A DNA stretch of 64,000 nt from an uncultured Bacilli bacterium (GCA_934168275.1 CAKPNA010000006.1:17859-81858); one strand, 5' to 3'. Numbered from the stretch's first letter, positions 8,869 to 17,068 are shown. Notes: generated by a model not told the origin, from the sequence alone. A program made the numbers and translations.

Positions 8869-8898
8869 TTAACCAAAAGTAAATAAATATGGTATAAT
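8869..8898 (+). promoter_or_regulatory. queA promoter
   Basis: TATAAT at 8893-8898 is preceded 18 bases earlier by TTAACC as a weak -35. The ATG lies 26 bases past the -10. Confidence 0.55.
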
Positions 8899-8923
8899 AC
8901 TATTTAGTTTGGGGAGTGATAAA

Positions 8924-9949
8924 ATGAGAACAGATGACTTTGATTATTATTTACCAGAAGAATTAATCGCTCAAGTACCTATCGAGAAAAGAGATACTTC
9001 AAGATTAATGGTTCTAGATAAGAAAACCGGTGCAATAAAACACGAAGTATTTCATAACATAATTAACTATTTAGAAAAAGGTGATATCTTAGTACTTAAT
9101 GATACTAAAGTAATACCTGCTAGATTATTTGGTGTCAAAAAAGATACTGAAGCCCATATTGAAATACTACTTTTAAAAAATATTGAAAATAACGATTGGG
9201 AATGTCTAGTAAAACCTGCTAAAAGAGTAAAAGTAGGAACAGAGATATCTTTTGGTGATGGCTTATTAACCGCAGTATGTCTAGAAGAAAAAGAAGAGGG
9301 CATAAGAGTATTAAGATTAGTTTATACTGGAGTATTATATGAAATACTAGATAAACTAGGCACTATGCCATTACCGCCATATATTAAAGAGAAACTAGAA
9401 GATAAAGATCGTTATCAAACAGTATATGCTAAAAACGTTGGCTCTGCCGCTGCACCTACTGCCGGATTACACTTTACTAAAGAATTACTAAAAGAAATAG
9501 CGGACAAAGGTGTAAAAATATGCTATGTAACATTGCACGTCGGTTTAGGAACATTTCGTCCGGTCAATGTTGAAGATGTCACAAAACATAAAATGCATAG
9601 CGAGTATTACGTTATGAATAAAGAAACCGCCGACACTTTAAACGAAGCCAAGAAAAATGGTCAAAGAATCATCAGCGTTGGCACAACATCAACAAGAGTC
9701 TTAGAAACCATAGCAAGTAAATACCCAGAATTTTGTGAATGTAGTGGGTGGACCGATATCTTTATCTATCCCGGCTATGAATTTAAGGCTATTGACGCTT
9801 TAATAACTAATTTTCACTTACCAAAGTCAACTTTAATTATGCTAGTATCAGCCCTAAGTACGAAAGAAATTATCCTTAATGCTTACCAAGAAGCTGTTAA
9901 AGAAAAGTACCATTTCTTTTCTTTCGGCGATGCTATGTTTATCAAATAA
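8924..9949 (+). CDS. queA: tRNA preQ1(34) S-adenosylmethionine ribosyltransferase-isomerase
   Basis: QueA transfers and isomerises the ribosyl part of SAM onto preQ1 at the wobble position of GUN-anticodon tRNAs to make epoxyqueuosine. The 341-residue protein has the full family pattern: FDYYLPEELIAQ at the N terminus, the ILVLNDTKVIPARLFG block, GSAAAPTAGLHFT, HVGLGTFRPV, and near the C terminus TNFHLPKSTLIMLVSA. I use ATG 8924, eight bases after GGGGAGTG; an upstream TTG frame overlaps the ribosome site. No tgt or queG is next to it, so it stands apart from the rest of the queuosine pathway in this window. Confidence 0.97.
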   Translation: MRTDDFDYYLPEELIAQVPIEKRDTSRLMVLDKKTGAIKHEVFHNIINYLEKGDILVLNDTKVIPARLFGVKKDTEAHIEILLLKNIENNDWECLVKPAKRVKVGTEISFGDGLLTAVCLEEKEEGIRVLRLVYTGVLYEILDKLGTMPLPPYIKEKLEDKDRYQTVYAKNVGSAAAPTAGLHFTKELLKEIADKGVKICYVTLHVGLGTFRPVNVEDVTKHKMHSEYYVMNKETADTLNEAKKNGQRIISVGTTSTRVLETIASKYPEFCECSGWTDIFIYPGYEFKAIDALITNFHLPKSTLIMLVSALSTKEIILNAYQEAVKEKYHFFSFGDAMFIK

Positions 9950-9989
9950 CTGTCAAATTTGTGTAAAATTGAAAAAAATATCAAAAAAA

Positions 9990-10036
9990 AGAAGTAAATT
10001 ACAAAAAAACACGGAATATTATAATTGGAGGGCCAT
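9990..10036 (+). promoter_or_regulatory. dnaG promoter, related to the Bro-N leader
   Basis: GAAGTAAAT followed by CGGAATATTATAATTGGAGGG repeats key parts of the leader at 231-310. TATAAT lies about 20 bases before the dnaG ATG, so the transcript leader would be very short, with GGAGGG as ribosome site. Confidence 0.45.
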
Positions 10037-10041
10037 GTAGT

Positions 10042-11769
10042 ATGCATATTACCAATGAACTTATCAATGAAATAAGAAATAAAACAAACATTGTTGATAT
10101 AATCTCTAATTATGTTCATTTAGATAAAAGAGGAAAAAATTATTTTGGTGTCTGTCCATTCCATGATGACCATTCTCCTAGTATGTCAGTATCTACAGAA
10201 AAGCAAATATATCGATGCTTCTCTTGTGGAGCTTCTGGCAATGTTTTTAACTTTGTTGCGGACTATGAACATATTGACTTCTATGATGCTGTTAAATTAC
10301 TCGGAGAAAAATTAGGCTACAACATCAGTGGTACTAAAAAAAGTCATATCAACAATAGTGAAAGCACTTATCTAGAAATATATAATATAGCCAATAAGTT
10401 TTACCAAAACAATCTAAATACCTCACTAGGTGTTAGTGCTATGGAATTTCTTATTGACAAAAGAAAACTAGATAAAGAAACTATTAAAAAATTTGGTATT
10501 GGCTTATCTATTCCTCGTTTATCATTAACAGATTATCTTCTTCAAAAACAATATAGTCTTAATAAACTAATTGATATAGGATTATCTAATGAAACAGGAC
10601 ATGATTTATTTACCAATAGAGTAATGTTTCCTTTATATGACTTAAGTGGTAATGTTGTAGGCTTTAGTGGTAGAATATATAATACTAAAGATAAAAGCAA
10701 ATATATAAACACTAAAGAAACAGAACTATTTAAAAAAGGTAATCTCTTATATAATTATCATAATGCTAAAGAAAACTTAAAAAAGAGTGATTATATAATT
10801 GTTATGGAAGGATTTATGGATGTTATAAGAGCTTCTATGGCTGGGGTAAATAACTGTGTTGCCACAATGGGAACTGCCCTAACTGATAATCATATCTTAC
10901 TATTAAGAAAACTAAGTGATAATATAATATTATGTTTTGATGGTGATGACGCTGGTGATATGGCTACCACATCCGCTATTGAATTATTAAAGAAACATGA
11001 TATCGAACCAAAAGTTATTAGACTAGAAGAAAAAGATCCTGATGAATATATTATCAAAAGAGGAAAAGAAGCCTTTCTTGAAAAAGTAAAGAATCCTCTA
11101 AGCGTTATTGAATATTTAATGGGTAAATATAAACAAGGTAAGAATATGTCCGATGTATCTGATATATCTAAATATATTGATATGTCGATAAAAGAATTAA
11201 TTAATACTAAAGATAAAGTATTAGTTGAACTTACTCTAAAAAGATTATCCACAGAATATAATATATCTTATGATAATCTAAAAGAAAAATATGAACTATA
11301 TTATCAAGAAAGAAAGACAATAAACTTAAAAATACCCCCAAAAGTTAAAAAAACTTATAATAGGTATGGACAAGCACAAAGAAATATAGTATATTATATG
11401 GCTAGAAATGAAGAAATACTTAATTATGTTCGCACCAAAGTACCATATTTTCCTGATAACACTATTAGACTATTAGTAACAGAAATGTATTATTATTATG
11501 ATAATTATGGAATATTCACTATTGCGGATTTTCTAAGTTATATTCACGATAAAGAAGAAATAAATAATACATTTGTGGAAATAATAAATAGTGATTTACC
11601 AGAAATAAAAGTTGATGAAGAAATAAATGATTATATTAAAGTAATTAATGAATATATCGTTAAAAACAAAATAGAAAAATTAGAAGTAAAATTAAAAGAA
11701 GAAATAAATATAATGGAAAAAGCAAAAATTCTTGATGAAATTATGAAGTTAAAGGGAGTGAAACAATGA
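10042..11769 (+). CDS. dnaG: DNA primase
   Basis: DnaG makes RNA primers at the replication fork with the DnaB helicase. The 575-residue protein has the N-terminal CHC2 zinc ribbon (C38, H41, C59, C62), the RNA polymerase core with its TOPRIM segment (VMEGFMDVIRA near residue 254 and FDGDDAGD near 299) and a C-terminal helicase-interaction region of about 150 residues that is poorly conserved, as usual. The start ATG follows GGAGGG. It begins the classic dnaG-rpoD macromolecular synthesis operon, and its TGA stop overlaps the rpoD start (ATGA). Confidence 0.97.
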   Translation: MHITNELINEIRNKTNIVDIISNYVHLDKRGKNYFGVCPFHDDHSPSMSVSTEKQIYRCFSCGASGNVFNFVADYEHIDFYDAVKLLGEKLGYNISGTKKSHINNSESTYLEIYNIANKFYQNNLNTSLGVSAMEFLIDKRKLDKETIKKFGIGLSIPRLSLTDYLLQKQYSLNKLIDIGLSNETGHDLFTNRVMFPLYDLSGNVVGFSGRIYNTKDKSKYINTKETELFKKGNLLYNYHNAKENLKKSDYIIVMEGFMDVIRASMAGVNNCVATMGTALTDNHILLLRKLSDNIILCFDGDDAGDMATTSAIELLKKHDIEPKVIRLEEKDPDEYIIKRGKEAFLEKVKNPLSVIEYLMGKYKQGKNMSDVSDISKYIDMSIKELINTKDKVLVELTLKRLSTEYNISYDNLKEKYELYYQERKTINLKIPPKVKKTYNRYGQAQRNIVYYMARNEEILNYVRTKVPYFPDNTIRLLVTEMYYYYDNYGIFTIADFLSYIHDKEEINNTFVEIINSDLPEIKVDEEINDYIKVINEYIVKNKIEKLEVKLKEEINIMEKAKILDEIMKLKGVKQ

Positions 11770-12866
11770 TTGAAGAAATAAAGCCTTTTGAAAAAAGAAA
11801 AGAAGAACTAATTAAGATGGGATTAGAGTCAGGATTTGTTACCTATGAACAATTAGCGACTGCTCTAAAAGGACTAGAACTAGATAATGATAGTCTAGAT
11901 GAGTTATATAATTCTTTAATGGAAAACAATATTCAAGTAGTAACAGATGAAGATTTAGCGGGTGGCACTGATGAAGAAGATGATGGTGGTAGTATTGAAG
12001 ACTTACTTAAAGATAGTACTATTGCTAAAGAAATAACTATCAATGACCCTGTTAGAATGTACTTGAAGGAAATAGGTAAAATATCTTTATTATCCTTAGA
12101 TGAAGAAATGGCTTTATCAGAACGTATTGTTAATGGTGATGAAGAAGCAAAAAATATCCTAGCAGAATCAAACTTACGTCTAGTAGTTAGTATTGCTAAA
12201 AGATATGTTGGTCGTGGAATGTTATTCCTAGATTTAATTCAAGAAGGTAATATTGGTTTAATGAAAGCCGTTGAAAAATTTGATGCTACGAAAGGATACA
12301 AGTTCTCAACATATGCTACATGGTGGATAAGACAAGCTATTACTAGAGCTATTGCTGACCAAGCTAGAACTATCAGAGTACCAGTTCACATGGTTGAAAC
12401 AATTAATAGATTATCTCGTTATCAAAGACAACTTACTCTAGAACTAAATCGTGAACCAACTGAAGAAGAATTAGCTAAGAAGATGCACTTATCTCTAGAT
12501 AAAGTTAGAGAAATAGTTAAAATAGCTCAAGAACCTGTTAGCCTAGAAACACCAATCGGTGAAGAAGATGACTCCCATTTAGGAGATTTCGTTAAAGATG
12601 AAAGAAGTATGTCTCCTGAAGAATATACTATTCATGAAGTATTAAAAGATGAAATATCTGATGTTTTACTTACATTAACTGAAAGAGAGGAACAAGTATT
12701 AAGACTAAGATTCGGTCTAGATGATGGCTCTTGTAAAACTCTTGAAGAAGTAGGCCAAATGTTTGGCGTAACTCGTGAAAGAATAAGACAAATTGAAGCT
12801 AAAGCATTAAGAAAGTTAAGACATCCATCACGTTCTAAAAAACTAAAGGATTTCTTAAATGATTAA
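11766..12866 (+). CDS. rpoD: RNA polymerase primary sigma factor
   Basis: The 366-residue sigma-A type factor directs RNA polymerase to vegetative promoters. A short N-terminal region 1.1-like helical part (about 1-75) is followed by an acidic linker. Region 1.2 starts at DPVRMYLKEIG and region 2 includes LVVSIAKRYVGRGMLFLDLIQEGNIGLM and FSTYATWWIRQAITRAI. Region 3 and region 4 follow, the latter ending VTRERIRQIEAKALRKLRHP. All promoter-recognition parts are present. It overlaps dnaG by four bases and trmK by eight, so the three are one transcript. Confidence 0.98.
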   Translation: MIEEIKPFEKRKEELIKMGLESGFVTYEQLATALKGLELDNDSLDELYNSLMENNIQVVTDEDLAGGTDEEDDGGSIEDLLKDSTIAKEITINDPVRMYLKEIGKISLLSLDEEMALSERIVNGDEEAKNILAESNLRLVVSIAKRYVGRGMLFLDLIQEGNIGLMKAVEKFDATKGYKFSTYATWWIRQAITRAIADQARTIRVPVHMVETINRLSRYQRQLTLELNREPTEEELAKKMHLSLDKVREIVKIAQEPVSLETPIGEEDDSHLGDFVKDERSMSPEEYTIHEVLKDEISDVLLTLTEREEQVLRLRFGLDDGSCKTLEEVGQMFGVTRERIRQIEAKALRKLRHPSRSKKLKDFLND

Positions 12867-13515
12867 ACTATCTAAAAGACTATTATCTATTGCTAACTTA
12901 GTAAATGATAATAGTAAAGTAGTAGATATTGGATGTGATCACGGACTAGTAAGTATTTACTTAGCCATAAATAAACAAAATATAAGTATTATTGCTAGTG
13001 ATATTAACCAAAATGCCCTAGATAATGCTATTAAAAACATTAATAAATATCATCTAGAAGATAAAATAAAAGTATGCCTATCTAATGGCCTTGATAATAT
13101 TAATGATGAAATAGATACCATAATTATCTCGGGCATGGGTGGTCATACTATTATAGATATCCTAACAAATAACCAAGAAAAGCTAAATACCGTAAATAAT
13201 ATCATTATTCAAAGCAATAATGATATCGAATATGTTCGAAGAAAAATAGTTAAATTAGGTTATTGTATAAGCAAAGAAGAATTAATCTTAGATAAAAATA
13301 TATACTATACTGTAATACTATTTACTAAAGGTAAAAAGAAATATACTAATAAAGAATATTATTTTGGACCAATATTATTAAAAGAAAATAGTAAAATATT
13401 TATTGAAAAAAATAATAAAGAATATACTAAACTAGTAAATATAAAAAATAATATTCCTAAAAGAAAACTACTAATTAGATTAAAAATATTAAAAGAATTA
13501 CATATGTATAAATAA
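12859..13515 (+). CDS. trmK: tRNA (adenine(22)-N1)-methyltransferase
   Basis: This 218-residue SAM-dependent methyltransferase belongs to the TrmK (YqfN) family, which methylates A22 in some tRNAs of Gram-positive bacteria. It begins LSKRLLSIANLVNDNSKVVDIGCDHGLVSIYL, with the SAM-binding motif DIGCDHG, and has IISGMGGHTI as the second family signature at about residues 90-98. The C-terminal third is the helical extension typical of TrmK. Its position after rpoD matches B. subtilis (sigA then yqfN nearby). It overlaps rpoD by eight bases and ends in a terminator. Confidence 0.92.
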   Translation: MIKLSKRLLSIANLVNDNSKVVDIGCDHGLVSIYLAINKQNISIIASDINQNALDNAIKNINKYHLEDKIKVCLSNGLDNINDEIDTIIISGMGGHTIIDILTNNQEKLNTVNNIIIQSNNDIEYVRRKIVKLGYCISKEELILDKNIYYTVILFTKGKKKYTNKEYYFGPILLKENSKIFIEKNNKEYTKLVNIKNNIPKRKLLIRLKILKELHMYK

Positions 13516-13516
13516 G

Positions 13517-13545
13517 CAAATGGTTTGATAACTATTTGTTTTTTA
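13517..13545 (+). terminator. trmK operon terminator
   Basis: CAAATGGTT pairs with AACTATTTG (one G-U pair) across a TGAT loop and is followed by eight T. Confidence 0.85.
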
Positions 13546-13559
13546 ATAGAAAATAGTAC

Positions 13560-13588
13560 TTGCATAACGATACAAATTGTTATATAAT
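13560..13588 (+). promoter_or_regulatory. Strong promoter of the surface-protein locus
   Basis: TTGCAT at 13560-13565 and TATAAT at 13583-13588 are exactly 17 bases apart. The transcript would start near 13595 and enter the leader ORF at 13678. Confidence 0.8.
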
Positions 13589-13677
13589 TAATTTAAGGTA
13601 AGAAAATAAACAAACAAAGTATTTCTTCCCTAAACAATAATATCAAACTAATGTTTGCTAGAAAGGAGTTAATAATT

Positions 13678-13755
13678 ATGGATAATAAAGTTAATAATAA
13701 GTTAACTCCAAGTTTACTGGGGGGGGGGGGCAAAATAATACAACTGTTTGTTTAA
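13678..13755 (+). CDS. Leader ORF containing a 12-G tract
   Basis: An ATG with a strong AGAAAGGAG site opens a frame that runs through the G tract. With 12 G, as in this sequence, it encodes 25 residues (MDNKVNNKLTPSLLGGGG then six more) and stops at TAA 13753-13755. With 13 G the frame would shift to GGGGQNNTTVCLKDNNN and stop at TAG 13794-13796, inside the loop of the following terminator. With 11 G it would stop almost at once. The good ribosome site and position argue that it is translated. A role as leader peptide for the gene at 13846 is inference; it could also be a remnant of an exported protein. Confidence 0.55.
   Translation: MDNKVNNKLTPSLLGGGGKIIQLFV
13719..13730 (+). repeat. Poly-G homopolymer (12 G)
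   Basis: Twelve consecutive G occur in a region otherwise close to 25-30% G+C. Such tracts are classic sites of slipped-strand length change. Poly-G is also a known artefact of two-colour sequencing chemistry, so the exact length needs checking on raw reads. Confidence 0.9.
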
Positions 13756-13766
13756 AAGATAATAAT

Positions 13767-13818
13767 AACTACGATGTGAAGAGTTTAAGAGATTAGACTC
13801 TTTTTATCGTAGTTTTTT
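13767..13818 (+). terminator. Terminator/attenuator before the surface-protein gene
   Basis: AACTACGAT (13767-13775) pairs with ATCGTAGTT (13806-13814). An inner stem AGAGT (13780-13784) pairs with ACTCT (13797-13801), and the outer stem runs into six T. It lies between the leader ORF and the ATG at 13846, with no room for a separate promoter after it, so the downstream gene appears to depend on read-through. Confidence 0.8.
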
Positions 13819-13845
13819 ATTTACTAAGAAAGGGATTGTACATTT

Positions 13846-15672
13846 ATGGAAAGAAAGAGATTATTTATTTTTTTAACTATTATATCAATAATATTTCTAA
13901 GCCTTGGAGAAACCTTAGCAGCTTTTACGGCAAGTGCTACGGCTACTAATATTACTCAGATAAAGTCAGGAAATTTAACGATGACTATTGATGGTGGTGG
14001 TAATACTAATGCCTCATTCATGCCAGCAAAGTGTACTAGTGAATATGCAATAAAAAAGAAAATTGTTGCAACATCTACTAATACATCTGGAGGTAAAGTA
14101 TCATTTAGTATAGGTATGAATATTGCCACATTATCTGATAGTTTAAAAAGAGAATCAATGCGTTATACACTTACTACTAATGCTAGCAGTTGTACACAAG
14201 ATATTATATCAAGTGGAAGTTTTAAAAATAAAACAGTTGGTAATGATGTTTGGCTAATTAAAAATGATTATGATAACATAACTAAGTCAGGTAATAATTA
14301 CAGTAAGACATATTACTTATATATTTGGTTAGATGAAACAGAAACACAAAATTTATCAGGTAGTATATCAGTAAATATGAAAGGAACATCAAGTAATAAT
14401 CCTAATTTACCAATCGATTATGGTTATGATGATGGAAATGGAACAAATACTCTATTTTATAAAATAAAGAGTAGTGCTAATAAGTATACTAGAATAGATT
14501 TTAGTAAACAATCTAGTGATGATGGGACAAAAGGTATATACACCACAACTAATACAGAGAATGGTGTACCAGTATATTACTACAGAGGAGCAGTAGATAA
14601 TAATCATGTCTTATTTGCAAACTTTTGTTGGCGAATAGTAAGAACAACAGAAACCGGTGGTGTTAAATTAATATATGATGGAGTACCTTCCAACGGACAG
14701 TGTAATAATACAAAAGAAGCCACTACTATTGGGAATATTCAATTTAATACAAGTTCAAACTCACCAGCCTATGTAGGATACATGTATAATACTGTTCATG
14801 TAGCAAATGAAAAGAATATTACAACTCTAAGTGGAAATATTGTATTTGGTAATGATGCAACATATGATGTTAGTACAGGAAAATATACCTTAAAAGATAT
14901 AAAAACGTTAACAAACCCAAGTAATTGGAATACAGAATATAGTAATTATACTGATAGATATCATTATACTTGTTTTAGTTCAAGTACAACATGTCAAAGT
15001 GTATATTATATTCATTTTATATATAGTGAAAATAAAAATGCTTACTATTTTACTTTAACAAATGGTAAGAAACCAAAAGATTTATTAAATGATATGTTTG
15101 AAGGAAACATTAATGTTAAAGAATCAAATGCTAAAGTTAAAATAGACGCTTGGTATAAAACTAATATGACTAGTTATACATCAAAATTAGAAGATACTGG
15201 TTTTTGTAATGACCGAACATATTATAATTTTAATACTAGTGGCTGGAATAATAATTATAGTAATTATGATAAGTGGTTAAATTTTGGTAGTATGCAAAGA
15301 TTATATAATAGAAAACTTAGTTTAGTATGTTCAAGACAGTTAGATAAGTTTTCAGTTAGTACAAATAATGGCAATGGAGCGTTGACATATCCAGTAGGTA
15401 TGATTACTGCAGAAGAGATGGCATATGCTGGAGGAGTAATATGGCAGACAAATACTTCATATTACCTATATAATGGGGTACATAGTTGGTCCATTTCTCC
15501 GTATCCTTTCGGTACATGGTATACTGACGGGTTTAGCTTGCATTCTTCCGGGAATTTCGGAAACGGCAATATCGCTGACTTGCTTGGTGGGCGTCCTGTT
15601 TTATCCCTTAAGTCAGGAACAGTATTATCTAGCGGTTCAGGCACTTCAAGTTCGCCATACGTTATTCAATAA
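13846..15672 (+). CDS. Exported surface protein with a hypervariable-type C-terminal domain
   Basis: This 608-residue protein begins with a signal peptide (hydrophobic core about 6-27, then ETLAAFTASATATN) that resembles camelysin/TasA-type exported proteins processed by SipW-like peptidases. Residues 28-180 form a TasA-like part. Residues 205-260 contain VPVYYYRGAVDNNHVLFANFCWRIVRT, a motif I associate with large exported proteins of gut Bacilli. Several paired cysteines follow. The C-terminal 130 residues (YPVGMITAEEMAYAGG ... WSISPYPF ... GGRPVLSL) look like a C-type-lectin or formylglycine-enzyme-like fold. No sortase motif or membrane anchor is visible. Expression appears to depend on read-through of the terminator at 13767-13818. 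The 3' end has a strongly different base composition. Confidence 0.7.
   Translation: MERKRLFIFLTIISIIFLSLGETLAAFTASATATNITQIKSGNLTMTIDGGGNTNASFMPAKCTSEYAIKKKIVATSTNTSGGKVSFSIGMNIATLSDSLKRESMRYTLTTNASSCTQDIISSGSFKNKTVGNDVWLIKNDYDNITKSGNNYSKTYYLYIWLDETETQNLSGSISVNMKGTSSNNPNLPIDYGYDDGNGTNTLFYKIKSSANKYTRIDFSKQSSDDGTKGIYTTTNTENGVPVYYYRGAVDNNHVLFANFCWRIVRTTETGGVKLIYDGVPSNGQCNNTKEATTIGNIQFNTSSNSPAYVGYMYNTVHVANEKNITTLSGNIVFGNDATYDVSTGKYTLKDIKTLTNPSNWNTEYSNYTDRYHYTCFSSSTTCQSVYYIHFIYSENKNAYYFTLTNGKKPKDLLNDMFEGNINVKESNAKVKIDAWYKTNMTSYTSKLEDTGFCNDRTYYNFNTSGWNNNYSNYDKWLNFGSMQRLYNRKLSLVCSRQLDKFSVSTNNGNGALTYPVGMITAEEMAYAGGVIWQTNTSYYLYNGVHSWSISPYPFGTWYTDGFSLHSSGNFGNGNIADLLGGRPVLSLKSGTVLSSGSGTSSSPYVIQ
15470..15612 (+). 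other. Adenine-poor, G+C-rich cassette, possible DGR variable region
   Basis: By hand count 15481-15600 has 58 G or C in 120 (48%) and only 20 A (17%), whereas lines on the 5' side have 35-37% A. It encodes the segment from WSISP through HSSGNFGNGN to GGRPVLSL, the place where C-type-lectin targets of diversity-generating retroelements vary. The reading frame is intact. No template repeat or DGR reverse transcriptase lies in this window. Confidence 0.5.
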
Positions 15673-15681
15673 TAAAAAAGG

Positions 15682-15726
15682 CTAATCGTTAACACCCAAA
15701 TAACCTTTACAACGATTAGTTTTTGT
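15682..15726 (+). terminator. Terminator after the surface-protein gene
   Basis: CTAATCGTT (15682-15690) pairs with AACGATTAG (15711-15719) and is followed by T residues. Confidence 0.8.
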
Positions 15727-15751
15727 TTTATAATTAATTAGGAGGATGGTT

Positions 15752-16282
15752 ATGGGAAGAGAATTAAGAAGAAAACAAGCAAAAAAAGAAGGAAAGAGTC
15801 TAAAGAAAGAAAATATTACTGAAGATTATAGTTTAACAAAATTTGTTAAAGTATCAGTAATCGTTATTTTATCAGCAGTATTTTTATATTTAGTATCTGC
15901 TATATTTATAACTAAAGAAATAAACTTATTTGGTAAAAATAATACTACTAACACAACTAATCAAACAGTTAGTAATGCTATCTTAGCCAAAAGTATTTTT
16001 AACCAAAGTGAAGAATCATACTATGTATACTTTTATGATTTTAATGAAAGTAATAATAATATAAATACTATAGTATCAAGTAAACTAAGTAAATCTAAAG
16101 TATATCGTGTTGATACATCATCAAGTTTTAATTCTAAATACGTAAGTGATACATCTAATAGAAGTGCTACAACATTAGATGACTTAAAGGTAGTAAAAAA
16201 TACCCTAATTAAAATAGAAGGTGACGCTATTACTATGTATTTAGAAGGAGAAGAAGAAATATCAAATAACTTAAACCAATAA
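15752..16282 (+). CDS. Membrane-anchored thioredoxin-like protein without CXXC
   Basis: This 176-residue protein has a basic cytoplasmic start (MGRELRRKQAKKEGK), one membrane helix at about 32-52, and an outside domain beginning with an N/T-rich linker. The outer domain contains SYYVYFYDF, SKVYRVDTSS and DLKVVKNTLIKIEGDAITMYLEG, which follows the strand order of thioredoxin-like folds, but it has no cysteine pair. I chose ATG 15752 because AGGAGG lies six bases upstream; an earlier ATG at 15746 would touch that site. It follows the surface-protein gene and precedes the SDR gene by ten bases. Function is unknown; a supporting role at the cell surface is only suggested by position. Confidence 0.5.
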   Translation: MGRELRRKQAKKEGKSLKKENITEDYSLTKFVKVSVIVILSAVFLYLVSAIFITKEINLFGKNNTTNTTNQTVSNAILAKSIFNQSEESYYVYFYDFNESNNNINTIVSSKLSKSKVYRVDTSSSFNSKYVSDTSNRSATTLDDLKVVKNTLIKIEGDAITMYLEGEEEISNNLNQ

Positions 16283-16292
16283 AGGAGAATAT

Positions 16293-17051
16293 ATGTTTAA
16301 TTTAAAAAATAGAGTAGTAGTTATTACTGGATCTTCAAGTGGATTAGGTAAACAAATGGCTTATGCCTTTGCTAAACAAGGTGCTAATTTAGTATTGTTA
16401 GCAAGAAGAATAGAAAAGTTAAATGAACTATCACAAGAAATTAAAGCCTTAGGAGTCGATGCCTTAGCTATTAAATGTGATGTTACTAAACCAAATGAAA
16501 TAGATGAATCTGCTAAAAAAGTAAAAGAATATTATGGTAAAGTCGATATCTTAGTCAATTGTGCTGGTTCTGCTAAAAATAATGGTGTTCTAAACATGAC
16601 TGATGAAGAATGGAATTTTACTATTGATACTGACTTAAATAGTGTCTTCTATGTTACAAGAGCCTATGCTAATATTATGAAAGAAAACAACTATGGTAGA
16701 ATAATTAATATTGCCTCAATGTATGGTATGGTAGGAAATACGGCATTAGATACGGTTGCTTATCATTCATCTAAAGGTGGAGTTATTAATTTCACAAGAG
16801 CTGTTGCGGCCGAACTTGCTAAATATAATATTACTTGTAATGCTATCTGCCCAGGTTATTTTGAAACAGAATTAACCCGTGATACATTAAACACTAAAGA
16901 ATTTATTGATTATATGAAATTAACTGTACCTTTAGGAAGATATGGTAAAGAAGGAGAATTAAATGCGGGGGCAATATTTTTAGCTAGTGATGAAGCAAGT
17001 TATGTTACAGGAGTAATTCTACCAATCGATGGTGGATATACCGCCGTATAG
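16293..17051 (+). CDS. Short-chain dehydrogenase/reductase
   Basis: This 252-residue NAD(P)-dependent oxidoreductase of the classical SDR family has the cofactor motif TGSSSGLG (about 11-18), NCAG (about 90), the catalytic serine in INIASM and the catalytic pair Y157 and K161 in YHSSK. The family tail CPGYFETELT and VTGVILPIDGGY are present. It resembles gluconate 5-dehydrogenase and FabG, and I cannot choose between them: a fab operon is absent, which argues against fatty acid synthesis. It starts at ATG after AAAGGAGAATAT and is followed after 17 bases by the unknown gene at 17069, so the pair may be co-transcribed. Confidence 0.88.
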   Translation: MFNLKNRVVVITGSSSGLGKQMAYAFAKQGANLVLLARRIEKLNELSQEIKALGVDALAIKCDVTKPNEIDESAKKVKEYYGKVDILVNCAGSAKNNGVLNMTDEEWNFTIDTDLNSVFYVTRAYANIMKENNYGRIINIASMYGMVGNTALDTVAYHSSKGGVINFTRAVAAELAKYNITCNAICPGYFETELTRDTLNTKEFIDYMKLTVPLGRYGKEGELNAGAIFLASDEASYVTGVILPIDGGYTAV

Positions 17052-17068
17052 ATAAGGAGTTAAAAAAG

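Noticed and set aside
13719..13730. Dismissing the poly-G run purely as a sequencing artefact
   Set aside because: It lies inside a translated-looking leader ORF with a good ribosome site and joins sensible sequence on both sides; the artefact remains possible, and the caution is stated in the finding.
15470..15612. The retron reverse transcriptase in this window acting as the DGR enzyme for the cassette
   Set aside because: The RT has retron NAxxH and VTG motifs and its own msr-msd RNA, and no template repeat matching the cassette lies beside it.
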